A stretch of 64,000 bases of DNA from Spinacia oleracea (taxonomy: Eukaryota; Streptophyta; Magnoliopsida; Caryophyllales; Amaranthaceae). Below are positions 36,185 through 48,498 of this stretch, piece after piece. The position numbers and the translations under genes are program-made. The notes under the pieces are model-generated. The model was not told the origin of the DNA and did not search any database. It saw only the letters and a list, made by a program, of their open reading frames with translations. Position 1 is the first letter of the stretch, and each line of letters begins with the position of its first letter. The stretch covers positions 122,470,715 to 122,534,714 of the forward strand of contig NC_079490.1 in NCBI RefSeq assembly GCF_020520425.1, given 5' to 3'.

Positions 36185-37050
36185 GTCTCCCACTTGTCCT
36201 TAGGGACAAGTGTGCATTTCCTAATTCCTTTGTCGTTCGATGCTTGCTCTTGAACATAAGGTAAGAGTTGTCATCCTTATTATGTCCAGAGGTGTTCCTC
36301 GGTTTCAGAGTTCAACTGATCAAATAAACAGATAATCATAGCCTATGATTCATCCAAGCACGGCCATGCATTTCACAGTTTCTAGCTCTCCGAGTGGCCT
36401 TGTACAACTTTTAAGCATCTCATCCCGATTTATGGGAGGACAATCCCAATCTTGCGATCTTGAGATTAGACTTCGTTTGATAGGTGATTACCTGAGCGTT
36501 GCCTTTATAGCCTCCTTTTACGGTGCGACGGTTGGTCAACGTCAAAGCAACCAGTTCTCAAACAAGTAATCTCAAATCACTCAGGTATTGAGGATTTAGT
36601 GTCTAATAATTTTAATGAAATTTACTTATGACAGATTTTCATCTCTTACAGTAAAGTTTCATAGGTCTTGTCCGATACTAGTCTTCCCAAAGTAAGTATC
36701 TATGCAAATGATTATGACATTGCCATGTCCACATAGTTCAAGAAACAGAACTACTAGTCATCTTGCATTCTAATCGTCTAACGTTTTCTATGCGTCCAAT
36801 TTTTATAGAAAACTCCGACTAGGGACCATTTTCAACCTTTGACATTCAAGTTCACTTGATAGACATTTCTTAGTCTCAGGACTGGTCCTGACAGTCTATC
36901 TTGAATATATTGTCAAATTGAAGGGACTCATCATTTAATAAACCACAAATTAAATGGAAAAATGAATTCTTTTCATTTATTGTGAATGGTTAACCAATAA
37001 TGTTTTACAAAGATTTAAACTCTAAAACTTTAAAACATTAAACAGGAATA
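36185..37050 (-). other. Copia 3' untranslated region and polypurine tract
   Basis: The minus strand just before the 3' LTR reads GGACAAGTGGGAGAC (36185-36199), a copia-type polypurine tract that would prime plus-strand synthesis. The remaining 850 bp are non-coding and match the decayed stretch at 28910-29030 in part. Confidence 0.75.
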
Positions 37051-40000
37051 TCAAAGCCATTCTCCAATATGCTTGATTCCCATGGCTGCAGTGTGCGAGT
37101 TGTGCTTCGCCTGCGGCAGAGGTTTAGTCAATGGATCTGATATGTTGTCATCAGTTCCAATCTTGTTTATCTCGACTTCTTTTCTTTCAACGAACTCTCG
37201 TAGAAGGTGAAATCTACGAAGTACATGCTTGACTCTCTGGTGGTGTCTAGGCTCCTTTGCCTGTGCAATAGCTCCGTTATTATCACAATACAGGGCTATT
37301 GGTCCTTTAATGGAGGGGACTACACCAAGTTCACCTATGAACTTCCTTAGCCATATAGCTTCCTTTGCTTCTTCATGTGCAGCAATGTACTCCGCTTCAG
37401 TTGTAGAATCCGCAATGGTGCTTTGCTTAGCACTTTTCCAGCTTACTGCTCCTCCGTTGAGGCAGAAGACAAACCCAGACTGAGATCTGAAATCATCTTT
37501 GTCGGTTTGGAAACTTGCGTCCGTATAGCCTTTAACAATTAATTCATCATCTCCACCATAGACCAGGAAGTCATCTTTGTGCCTTTTCAGGTACTTCAGA
37601 ATATTCTTGGCAGCAGTCCAATGCGCCTCTCCTGGGTCTGACTGGTATCTGCTCGTAGCACTGAGTGCGTACGCAACATCCGGGCGTGTACATATCATAG
37701 CATACATTATTGAACCAATCAATGATGCATATGGAATCCCATTCATTCGTCTACGCTCATCAAGTGTTTTTGGGCACTGATTCTTGCTTAGAGTCATTCC
37801 ATGAGACATGGGTAGGTAGCCTCGCTTGGAGTCCGCCATCTTGAACCTATCAAGCACCTTATTGATATAAGTGCTTTGACTAAGTCCAATCATCTTTTTA
37901 GATCTATCTCTGTAAATCTTGATGCCCAATATGTACTGTGCTTCTCCTAGATCTTTCATCGAAAAACATTTCCCAAGCCAAATCTTGACAGAGTTCAACA
38001 TAGGAATGTCATTTCCGATAAGTAATATGTCGTCGACATATAATACTAGGAAAGCAATTTTGCTCCCACTGACCTTCTTGTATACACAAGATTCGTCTGC
38101 GTTCTTGATGAAACCAAAGTCACTGACTGCTTCATCAAAACGTATATTCCAGCTCCTGGATGCCTGCTTCAATCTGTAGATTGACTTCTTTAGCTTGCAT
38201 ACCTTTTTAGCATTCTTTGGATCCTCAAAACCTTCAGGCTGTGTCATAAACACAGTTTCTGTTAAAACGCCGTTTAAGAAAGCAGTTTTGACATCCATCT
38301 GCCATATTTCGTAATCGTAATATGCAACGATTGCTAACATTATCCGAATAGACTTTAGCATTGCAACTGGTGAAAAGGTTTCATCGTAATCCACACCGTG
38401 GACTTGCCTGTAACCTTTTGCAACCAATCTAGCTTTGAAAACTTCAAGTTTCCCATCTTTGTCCTTTTTCAGTTTGAAAACCCATTTGCTTCCAATGGCT
38501 TGGTAGCCATCTGGCAAATCGACCAAATCCCATACTTGGTTTTCAGACATGGAGTCTAATTCAGATTGCATGGCTTCCTGCCATTGCTTGGAGCTAGGGC
38601 TCGTCATAGCTTGTTTGTAAGTCGCAGGTTCATCACTTTCAAGTAATAGAACGTCATAGCTCTCGTTCGTCAAAATACCTAAGTACCTTTCCGGTTGAGA
38701 TCTATATCTTTGCGATCTACGCGGGGTAACATTTCTAGATTGACCATGATTCTCACCAGATTCTTCTAAAGATCTCTGAGTTTCATCCTGAATGTCATCT
38801 TGAGCATTCTCTAGAGTTTGTTGTTCGACTCGAATTTCTTCTTAGGTCTACTTTTCTCCCACTTGTCATTTTGGAAATGTGATCTTTCTCCAAAAAGACA
38901 CCATCTCGAGCAACAAACACCTTGTTCTCAGATGTATTGTAGAAGTAATACCCCTTTGTTTCCTTTGGATAGCCCACAAGGATACATTTGTCAGATTTTG
39001 GATGAAGTTTGTCTGAAATTAATCGTTTGACGTATACTTCACATCCCCAAATCTTCAGAAAAGACACATTTGGAGGCTTTCCAAACCATAATTCATATGG
39101 AGTCTTTTCGACAGCTTTAGACGGAGCTCTATTTATAGTGAGTGCAGCTGTATTTAGTGCATGTCCCCAAAATTCTAATGGAAGTTTGGCCTGACCCATC
39201 ATTGACCTGACCATGTCTAGCAAGGTTCTGTTCCTCCGTTCCGACACACCGTTCCATTGTGGTGTTCCAGGAGGAGTCAATTCTGATAGAATTCCACATT
39301 CTTTCAGATGGTCATCAAATTCATAGCTCAGATATTCACCGCCTCTGTCCGACCGCAGTGCCTTAATCTTCTTGCCTAATTGATTCTCTACTTCACTCTG
39401 AAATTCCTTGAATTTGTCAAAGGATTCAGACTTATGCTTCATTAGGTAGACATAACCATATCTACTGAAGTCATCAGTGAAAGTGATAAAGTAGCTGAAA
39501 CCACCTCTAGCATTTGTACTCATTGGTCCACATACATCTGTATGGATTAAACCCAATAGTTCATTTGCTCTTTCTCCAACTTTAGAGAAAGGTTGCTTTG
39601 TCATTTTGCCAAGTAAACATGATTCGCATTTACCATAATCCTCTAAGTCAAATGGTTCTAGAATTCCTTCCTTTTGAAGTCTTTCTAAGCGTTTCAAGTT
39701 TATATGGCCTAATCGACAATGCCACAGATAGGTGAGATCTGAATCATCCTTTTTGGCCTTTTTGGTATTTATGTTATATACTTGTTTGTCGTGATCTAAT
39801 AAATAAAGTCCATTGACTAATCTAGCAGATCCATAAAACATCTCTTTAAAATAAAACGAACAACTATTGTCTTTTATTAAAAAGGAAAATCCCTTAGCAT
39901 CTAAGCAAGAAACTGAAATGATGTTTTTAGTAAGACTTGGAACATGGAAACATTCTTCCAGTTCCAAAACTAGCCCAGAGGGCAACGACAAATAGTAAGT

Positions 40001-41038
40001 TCCTACAGCTAATGCAGCAATCCGTGGTCCATTTCCCACTCGTAGGTCGACTTCACCCTTGCTTAACTTTCTACTTCTTCTTAGTCCCTGTGGATTGGAA
40101 CATAAGTGTGAGCCACAACCTGTATCTAATACCCAAGAAGTTGAATTAGCAAGTATACAGTCTATAACGAAAATACCTGAAGATGGAACGACTGTTCCGT
40201 TCTTCTGATCTTCCTTTAGCTTTGGACATTCTCTTTTGTAATGGCCTATTCCATCACAATAAAGACAGCTTGATGTGGACTTGTCCTGCTTTGATTTAGC
40301 ATCGCCCTTGGACTTTCCACTTTTCTTGAACGGTCTCCTTCTAGCCTTGAGTAAATCTTTGGCTTCACAGTCCAGTATTATTTCAGCCTTTCTGACAAGG
40401 TGAACAAATTCTGCAACTGTTTCTTCTCTTGGTTCACTTAGGTATAGTTGCTTGAAGCGACCAAACCCACTGTGTAGTGAATTGAGCAAGATAGAGACTG
40501 CCATCCTTTCGCTTATTGGTGTTCCTAGTAGACTTAGGCGATCAAAGTATGAACGCATAAGATCCACATGGAACTTCAGTGGGACGCCTACCCTCTGTTT
40601 AGTGCGAAGGAGCTGAACATGTGTTTCTTGGATTTCCATCCTATAACACCTGTTGGGAGAACCAACCTTTAGACCAGACATTGATTCAATCAATTCATGG
40701 ACGTTCAGGTCCCTGTCCTCCGTGCTTCCACGACAGATATCCCTCAGATTCTTGATGAGCGTAAAAGGTTCATAGGCTACAAACCTTCTAGCCCAATCAT
40801 CAGGGATATTGTTCAGCATGAGACTCATAACCTTTTTGAGATCCGCATCCCAGGCGTAAAATCTCTCAGGGGTCATGTCTCTGGCATAGTAGCTTGGCAT
40901 GGGATGTGACAGTACATACTCAAGTCCATTGAGTTTGACTATTTCAACTAGCTTAGCTTCCCATTCAAGAAAATTTGCCAGGTTCAGCTTGACCATAAGC
41001 TCAGAACCTATGATGATGTTTTGATTGTTGTTTGCCAT
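37051..41038 (-). pseudogene. Copia gag-pol polyprotein, intact except one frameshift
   Basis: The start is taken at MANNNQN (41038); the open frame runs 31 codons further upstream but without gag similarity. In order: gag; a CCHC zinc knuckle CLYCDGIGHYKREC (about residues 257-270); protease LDTGCGSHLC (about 301); integrase with HHCC finger (HCRLGH...CESC, about 440-480) and catalytic D, D, E in HTDVCGP, SDRGGEY and NGVSERRN. Reverse transcriptase follows with KARLVAKGY and LYVDD (about 38031-38045), then RNase H with GYTDASF, TEAEYIA and CDNNGAI, ending at a stop at 37051. The polyprotein would make the capsid and the enzymes for copying into DNA. One extra base in an A run near 38835-38845 shifts frame between integrase and RT. 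Both halves are otherwise fully open (778 and 540 codons), so inactivation is recent. Confidence 0.95.
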
Positions 41039-41144
41039 ATTTAAAACTACAATTGAAAAGAATAAACAAATAAATAACCATTCACAGTTTCTCTTAATAA
41101 ACTTAAATTCTAGCATACATGCATAATTCAATGTTTATTAAGCA

Positions 41145-43448
41145 TTTTATTCAAGTTATGTGTTCCGGCAGGTGTGAATAAAATGATTCCAAGATCCTAA
41201 AATCATTGAAGAACTAAGCACAGTTTGTCGACTTAATCCTAAAACATCTTAGGTAAGCAAAAGCCTTTTGCTAATAGTCTAGAAACTATTCTTGGTTGAT
41301 AGGTACGTCTAAGAACTTATTAGGTAAACCTATCGATTTTGCCACGACATAAAAGGACTCCTTACTTATATCGTTGAGTTTCACCAAAACTAACATGTAC
41401 TCACAATTATTTGTGTACTTTGCCCCTTTAGGACCAATAAGTAACACCTCGCTGAGCGAAAACTATTACTAGATTGATGTAAAGGATATCCAAGCAAGTG
41501 TATATTTTGGCATGACACCTTTTAACTCAATTTTTAAGTTTGGAACTTAAGGCTCTTACTATGTTGGTTAGATTTTAAGTGAACTAAAATCCTTAATCAT
41601 GCAACATAATCAAGCTTTTGATCTCATGCATTTTAAGACATATTTAAAAGCAATAAATAACTTAAAACATGCATAAGATAAATGTGATCTAGTATGGCCC
41701 GACTTCATCTTGAAGCTTTAACTTCAAAGTCCGTCTTGAAAATCTCCGTGGGAGGCACCATTTTCTTCAAATAGAATAAGCTATAATTAAAACTAATTAC
41801 AACTATTTGATGGTACGCAGACCATATTTGAATTGAAAAACAACTTTGGTACTTTTGACCAATTACATTCAAATTAATGGTACGCAGACCATATTTTCTA
41901 TCCTATTTGGGCCATACTAGTCACTTCATAACCTGCAAAACAATACATATACAATATATACCATTCACCCATTCATTAACATGAATGGCCCACGTAGCTG
42001 GTTAGTAAAACACATTATGCATCACGTAAATATTTGCAGCAATTAATCAAGGGTACCAATAATCTACCAATTATTCAGTCCTTATTAATTCTAATCAAGT
42101 TGTTTTAACCTTAAGGATTTGTAGACCTAATCAAGAGTTTAAGACTAAAAAGGGCTCCCACTTAAACCAATAAATTCATATGCTTTACTAAGTTTAAACA
42201 TAAAAATGTATTTCTAATCTAACCGGAAACATACAAATTTAATTAAAATTTAAAGCTCATATAAATTTATAATTGAATCCAAAAAGTTTAATTTAATTTC
42301 AGTCGTATTTAAATTAATTCATGATTTTAATTTTAGTAAAATAATTAGAATAAATAAAATTTATTATAATTACAATATTCAAAATTAAAATCCAAGAAAA
42401 TAATTTAAATTATTAATTTTAAAATTAATTAAAATTACGTAAACTGAAAATTTCAAATTAAAATTTCAAAACGATCTAATCGCATCGCAACAATCCCACG
42501 CAACGCACGCCCATGGGCCATACGCACACAGCCATCGATGGCCATGTGCGCGCAGCCCATGCGCTGCGTCGCATCGCTGCTGCTCACCTTCGCAAGGCAT
42601 CAAGCGAGCTGGTGCTCGCTGCGCGCGCCAGCGCTCGATGCACGCGAGCCATCGCTCGCTGCGCTCGCTCGCCAGCGCTCGATCCATGCGAGCCATCGCT
42701 CGCTGCGCGCGCTCTCCAGCGCTCGATCCATGCGAGCCATCGCTCGCTGCGCGCGCTCGATCCATGCGAGCCATCGCTCGCTGCGCGCCTGCCTTTCCCG
42801 CACGCGAGCTTGCGCTCATCGCACGAGGCAGCAGTATGCGAGCTGGCGCTCGCTGCGCGCGAGGCATCGACGCTGGGCGTAGCACTCGTGGTACGCGAGC
42901 TTGCGCTCGCTGCGCGCGAGGCTCCGCACGCTTGCGCGAGGCAGTGCGCGCTGTGGCGCAGCTCGCTTGCTGCCCACACGCGACTGCTCGGCCTTGCTCT
43001 CGCCCTCGCCCATTCGCCCATTGCACACAGCCCACGACACAAGGCAGGGCTGCTGCCTTGTGCTCGTGCACCACGGCCTTGCTCATTGCATTCGTACCGC
43101 ATGGGCGACGAGCTCCCTTGCTTTGTGCGTGAAAGTTATATGAGTGAATCGCATAAAAATTTAAAATTTATATTCAAAATTAATGAAAAATTAATAAATA
43201 ATATTAATTTCATAATTTTAGGGCGAAAAATCGAAAATTTATTATTTAATTGATTTCCGATTAACATGGATTCAAGACTAGGTCATAAAAATTTAAAATT
43301 TAACATAAATTTACAATTTTTATGGTGGTTTTTAATCATAGGTATCTAATTAAATTATAATTAATTATGAAAATCAAATTAATTCTAAATTATTCTAATT
43401 TATAACAAATTAATCATAATTACAAATTAGATTGCATAATTAACAAGG
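41145..43448 (-). other. Copia family A leader with GC-rich tandem block
   Basis: The leader matches 3300-5460. Bases 42480-43100 are GC-rich. Within them a CGAGCCATCGCTCGCTGCGC-type unit of about 44 bp repeats four times (anchors 42646, 42690, 42734 and 42769). Overlapping long frames on both strands (up to 246 codons) come from this repeat composition. The leader breaks at 43448 after AACAAGG, where the copied Athila LTR starts. Confidence 0.75.
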
Positions 43449-45686
43449 CTCGGTGTTGCGGACGAAGAGCTTCTCGCCCGGTTGATCTCCCCTCGCCCAT
43501 CGGGCGAGCAAGCAGCGAATCAGGACGTCAGAAGGCGCCCGACGGGCGGAGTTTCGCCTGGTGCCCATCGAATCAGGACGTTAGAAGGCGTCATCGGGCG
43601 CCCAGCGAATCAGGGCGCCTTCTGGCGCCCGACCGGGCGCGTGCAGATGGAATCAAAGTGTCTCCCTCCGCCCGGCGGGCTGGCCTACGCCCGACGGGCG
43701 GGATTCGAGCTGGTCGCCCGACCGGGTGACGACAACCCAGGACGTCTCATGCGCGCGGTTTACTTAACTTTTCCGGTTTTTCTTAATGCTTTTTGGGCTA
43801 AACTATAAATACAGCCCTTAGTTAATTTATGGAGACATCTTATTATCTCATATTCTAGTATTAAACACTTAGTTTTTCTCTCTAATTTGTTCTAAACACT
43901 TAGTTTATTTTCAATAAAAAATTCAAGCTTTCATTTGCCATTGTTCTTTAATTAGGTATTATTCTTTATTTCAATTCTTTTTTAAGCTTTAATTATGTTT
44001 TCAATCATGCCAATTGATTTGTTTATTGTTAATATGCTTGAGTAGTTTAATTTCTAGGGTTTGGGGATCCATGAATGATATGAAGGGATATTGAATAATC
44101 ATGATTGTTGGCATTACAATTGATTCCTATTGATTGGTTTATTCCACTATACAATTAGATTTGCGCAGGTTTAATTGTGGTAGTTATGCAATATCAAATT
44201 AAGATTCGAGAGATGCAATTTGATGTTTAGGCTTGTGTCAATAGGTGGAATTAGAGTTAATACGTATCGAGAGCCCGTTAATTCTAAGTCTATGATTAAT
44301 ATCGATTTGAGAAAGCATGCTAATCTAATTAATTACTTTGTTGATTATCGTGATTGTTCATTGTTCTGGATTGTTATTTGTTGGTGAACCTATGCCCTAG
44401 ATTCCTTAATATATTGATTCATCCTTGTTTAATTATCGTTCGTAGTCTTAGCATATAAACCACCAACCAATTCTTGTTCACAATAGTCTAGATTAATTAA
44501 TTGATAGTAGAAAGAACGCCTGTTTCCCAGTGGATTCGATCCTAACTTCCCTTGCTACCTAGCTAGTGGACCTTAGGTTATTTTTGATTAGGTGATACGA
44601 CTTAAGCCTGTCAAAATTTGGCGCCGTTGCCGGGGAAACGGTTTTATTTTCTGTTGTTGATTGCTTATCCTAGATTATTGTTTGTTACTACTCAAGGAAC
44701 TCACGTTCCTTGAGACCGAATCTCACATTGTTTTGTTGTCTTTGTCTATGCCCAGGACCGTAGGTACTAGTAATCTTACTCCATTCGATCCTGAGCCCGA
44801 AAGAACATTTCGTAGATGAAGAACTTTCATTGCACAGTGTGGGAATTACTCTGATTCTGATCATAATATTGGCGATCTTTTTCCTTTAGATACAGATTCA
44901 GTTTCAGAGATAGAGATGGGTGACGAAAATCTGATGCCGCCACCTACCTTACGGCTTACAGACTATTCTAAGCCAAGTCTGTCCGTGCTACCAAAGGCGA
45001 TCATGCCTTCTATTGCAGCTGAGACCTTCAAGATTGAGCCTGCATTGATTAACATGATCGAGAGACGCCAGTACGGTGGGGAACCAGGTGAAGATCCGAA
45101 TCTTCACATTCAGTCCTTCATCCAATATTGTTCCACCATCAAGCAAAAGGGATTGACTCCGGAGCAGACTATGGAGATACTTTTCCCGTTCTCTTTGAGT
45201 GGGAAAGCTAAACTGTGGATTAATGGGTTGAATCGGGCGGCTTTGAAAATCACTAATTGGGAATCCTTGGCTCTTGCTTTTTATGTTAAATATTTTCCAC
45301 CTGAGAAAACGGCTCGTCTGAGGGGTCAGATATTAGGTATCTCACAACAAGCGGATGAGAGTTTGTTCGAGGTCTGGGAGAGATTCAAGGATTTGCAAAG
45401 AGAATGCCCGCACTGGGAGAGATTCAAGGATTTGCAAAGAGAATGCCCGCACTGAGAGATTCAACAACCAGGGTTTGAAAGATTGGTTCTTGATTCAGCA
45501 GTTTTATAATGGTCTGGGCAATGAGTCTAGATGTTTGTTGGATTCAGCTGCCACTGGGAGGTTCATGCAACTTGAGGTGCCTAGAGCTATGGAGGTGATT
45601 TAGGAGATAGCCATTCACAATGCCCAGTATGGAAATCCTAGAGGTCTATCTTGTTAGGTTATGATACATATGACAATTCATAAATC
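43449..45686 (+). repeat. 2.2-kb copied segment: Athila LTR part, PBS, gag and copia LTR start
   Basis: This stretch repeats 32595-34852 in the same orientation: LTR from its GC-rich region to the end (43449-44613), TATA box (43804-43811), PBS (44619-44636), gag (from 44748), the TATCT target site (45647-45651) and the first 35 bp of copia LTR. Identity is very high. Differences include loss of a 19-bp hairpin unit near 43718 and single substitutions. Both edges have short microhomology (CT at the left, AATC at the right). It carries the patch found only in the Athila 5' LTR, so that LTR was the source. Confidence 0.92.
44748..45646 (+). pseudogene. Second copy of Athila gag amino-terminal part
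   Basis: Same content as 33914-34812. Here the codon that is TAG at 34331 is CAG (45165), but a TGA (44817) replaces the CGA present in the other copy, so each copy has its own nonsense change. The 39-bp duplication, the frame-shifting segment and the stop near 45601 are shared. The longest open part is 44916-45455 (179 codons). It is followed by copia LTR and not by the rest of gag. Confidence 0.85.
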
Positions 45687-46567
45687 CTAATAGAATTAGG
45701 ATTTCCCGCACACGCATCGTACAAGCCGTGCACCCGCGCAGGCCTTGCGGCCCACGACAAGCGCACAGCCCATGTGCGGTGCTGCGTGCGCGCGCGCGCC
45801 TTTCGCTGGGCCTGCCTTGCGCTGGGCCTGGTCGAGGCGTGCGTTGCTGCGTGCGGCTCGCTGGGCGATGGCCTGGCTTCGTGCTGGCCCTTCGTCTAGC
45901 GGGCCTCGTCCGATGCTAATTCGTACGATACGCTTCCGATTAAATTCCCGATTCCGGAATTCATTTCCGATACGAACAACATTTAATATTTCCGATTCCG
46001 GAATTAATTTTCGTTTCGAACAAATATTTAATATTTCCGTTTCCGGAATTATTTTCCGATTCCGATAATATTTCCGATTCTGACAATATTTCCGTTTCCG
46101 GCAATATTTACGATTCCGGCAATATTTCCATTTCCGATAATATTTTCCGATACGTACCATGTTTCCGTTTCCGGCAACATCTACGACTTGGATAATATTT
46201 ATATTTCCGATACGATCCATATTTCCGTTTCCGGCAATATCATCGTTTCCGGAGTATTCATTTCTTGCCTGTGACGATCTCAGCTCCCACTGAAACCAAG
46301 ATCCGTCGATTCCGAATATCCATAGATGGAGTATTTAATGCCATTAAATACTTGATCCGTTTACGTACTATTTGTGTGACCCTACGGGTTCAGTCAAGAG
46401 TAAGCTGTGGATTAATATCATTAATTCCACTTGAACTGAAGCGGCCTCTAGCTAGGCATTCAGCTCACTTGATCTCACTGAATTATTAACTTGTTAATTA
46501 ATACTGAACCGCATTTATTAGACTTAACATAGAATGCATACTTGGACCAAGGGCATTATTTCCTTCA
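45652..46567 (-). repeat. Partial 5' LTR of the copia element
   Basis: 916 bp. The first 35 bp (45652-45686, from the copied segment) are joined directly to sequence corresponding to 35304-36184 of the complete LTR, so about 450 bp are missing. It ends at 46567, followed by the target duplication TATCT. Confidence 0.9.
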
Positions 46568-46572
46568 TATCT

Positions 46573-48498
46573 AATAGGGGTGGTAAGCATGATTTAAATT
46601 CTATTGAACAATTAACTGCCCAATTGACTGCTTTACACTATAAGTTTGATAATATGCAAGCAGCCAATACTCAATCTGCCCAACCTGCTAGTGTAGCTGC
46701 TATGAGTGCCCAACCTGCTACTGTTTGTGAAAGTTGTGGAATGTCTGGTCATTATGCGCCGGAATGTAGGAGCTCTGTTGAACAGTGTAACGCATTTCAA
46801 TCCTACAAACAAAATAACCCATTCTCCAACTCTTACAATGAGGGCTACAAAAACAACCCTCTACTATCCTACAGGAGCAACAATATCCAGAACCCTCACC
46901 AAGTCCAACATCCACCACAATAACCATACCAACCCTATCAACCACGGAACAACTACAACAAACAGTCTAGTGGACCACCTGGGTTCCCTAGACAACACAC
47001 ATCACCTCCACCACCACCACCTCAAACCACACAGCCTGACCCTATGCTAGTAGAGATGAGAAACATGATGCTACAAATGCAAAAATCTCTAAGTGAAAAG
47101 GATGCAAAGATTGATGCTCTTACTGCTCACAACAAGATCACTGATACACAGTTGGCACAGATGGCTACTACTATTGTAGGGAGGCCACCGGGCCAATTTC
47201 CTTCACAGCCCGAAAATAGGGAGACTACTAATTCAATTACATTGAGGAGTGGTAGGGATTATGATGGTCCTTCTATGCCGGTTGAGGTTCATTCCGGGGT
47301 GTCTGCTAGTGATCTAGTCACTGAGGAAATCCCGAAAATAGTTATGGATGAAAAGGAAGCTGAAAAGGTAGTTAATGGGAATGAGACTACAACTGAGGTT
47401 AAGAAGGGGGCAGATATTCAAGTACCGCCTATTGCACTCCCCTTCCCAAACCGACAACTCAAGAATAAACTAGACAAGCAGTTTGGCAGATTCTTTGAAG
47501 TGGTCAAAAATTTGCAGGTAACGGTTCCTTTTACTGAATTAATTTTACAGGTTCCTGCTTATGCTAAATTCATGAAAGATATTTTGACCAGGAAACGTGC
47601 TTTTTGTGAGGTAGAGACTGTAGCTTTCACTGAGGAATGTAGTGCTTATTTGCAAAATAAGTCTCCACCTAAACTTAAAGACCCCGGGAGTTTTTCCATC
47701 CCATGTAACATTGGCACTGTATTTATTAATAAGGCTCTATGTGATTTAGGTGCTAGTGTGTCTGTCATGCCTTTGTCTGTCTATACTAAACTGAATATGG
47801 GTGAGCTTAAGGTTACTAATATCACTCTACAAATGGTCGACCGTTCTGTCAAATACCCCTTAGGTGTTTTAGAGGACGTCCCTGTTAGAGTAGGTAAATT
47901 CTATATACCTGTAGACTTTGTAGTATTAGACATGCAGGAGGATTCTCAAATTCCCATAATCTTAGGTAGACCCTTCCTTCACACGGCGGGGGCGGTAATT
48001 GATGTTAAAAGTGGGAAATTGACATTGTCTGTTGGGGATGATAAGGTGACTTTTAATCTGAATAGTGCCCTAAAAAGTCCCATGCTAGAGGAGGAACAAT
48101 GCTATCGCATAGATGTAGTTGATTTTATTACTCGTGATAACGTCTCCCAAGTTCTCGAAAGAGATCCCTTGGAGGCAGTGCTTTGTTGTGAATCTTCTGC
48201 AGGTGATAGCAGTTTTTAGAGTGCTGAAGTGGATTCTCTGGAGTTGGCTCTTAATGGTGGAGAATCTGGGCCGGAGAGCACCAAATTGAAGAGGTTAGTT
48301 CCGCCGGTTTATTCTGTTAAAGAGGTAAAGAAACCCGAACTTAAGCCTCTTCTTGCTAACCTTAAGTATGCGTTTTTAGATGATGAACAACTTTGCCCTG
48401 TGATCGTCAGTACTGCACTTGATGCAGACCAGTTATCCCAACTTCTTATTGTGTTGAAAAGGCACAAAAGGCCATTGGGTACAGTATTGATGATGTAA
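46573..48498 (+). pseudogene. Athila-like gag carboxyl part and protease
   Basis: The reading frame resumes after the copia insertion. It contains the CCHC zinc knuckle CESCGMSGHYAPEC (46725-46766), a P/Q/N-rich linker, and a spacer with TNSITLRSGRDYDGP. The aspartic protease follows, with LCDLGASVSVMP (catalytic D-L-G-A-S at about 47742) and PIILGRPFLHTAGAVIDV. Stops interrupt the frame at 46921 (TAA, in the linker) and 48217 (TAG), and a one-base loss near 48478 shifts frame just before the RT domain. The main protease frame (47044-48219) is itself uninterrupted. Confidence 0.9.

Larger units (their letters stand above)
34818..46567 (-). mobile_element. Copia family A element inserted in Athila gag, 5' end rearranged
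   Basis: The 5-bp duplication TATCT flanks it (34813-34817 and 46568-46572). On the minus strand its 5' LTR is the right-hand one (45652-46567, partial) and its 3' LTR the left-hand one (34818-36184, complete). Between them are the 3' untranslated region, gag-pol and leader (36185-43448). Bases 43449-45686 do not belong to copia: they copy the Athila LTR-gag region and a few bases of copia LTR. The original PBS and the adjoining 5' LTR/leader are lost, so the element cannot prime its own reverse transcription. Confidence 0.9.

Noticed and set aside
42466..43253. Overlapping open frames of 114-246 codons on both strands in GC-rich DNA
   Set aside because: They lie in the copia leader, are open in nearly every frame because of CG-rich tandem units, are not conserved in the paralogous leader at 4690-5090, and have Ala/Arg/Ser composition only.
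43449..44613. An independent third Athila insertion
   Set aside because: It lacks the LTR start and a TSD of its own, shares the 5'-LTR-specific patch and the gag duplication, and ends in the same copia target site, so it is a copied segment.
47044..47044. Separate gene start for the protease frame
   Set aside because: The frame is the same as gag upstream of the TAA at 46921; the ATG merely follows that stop.
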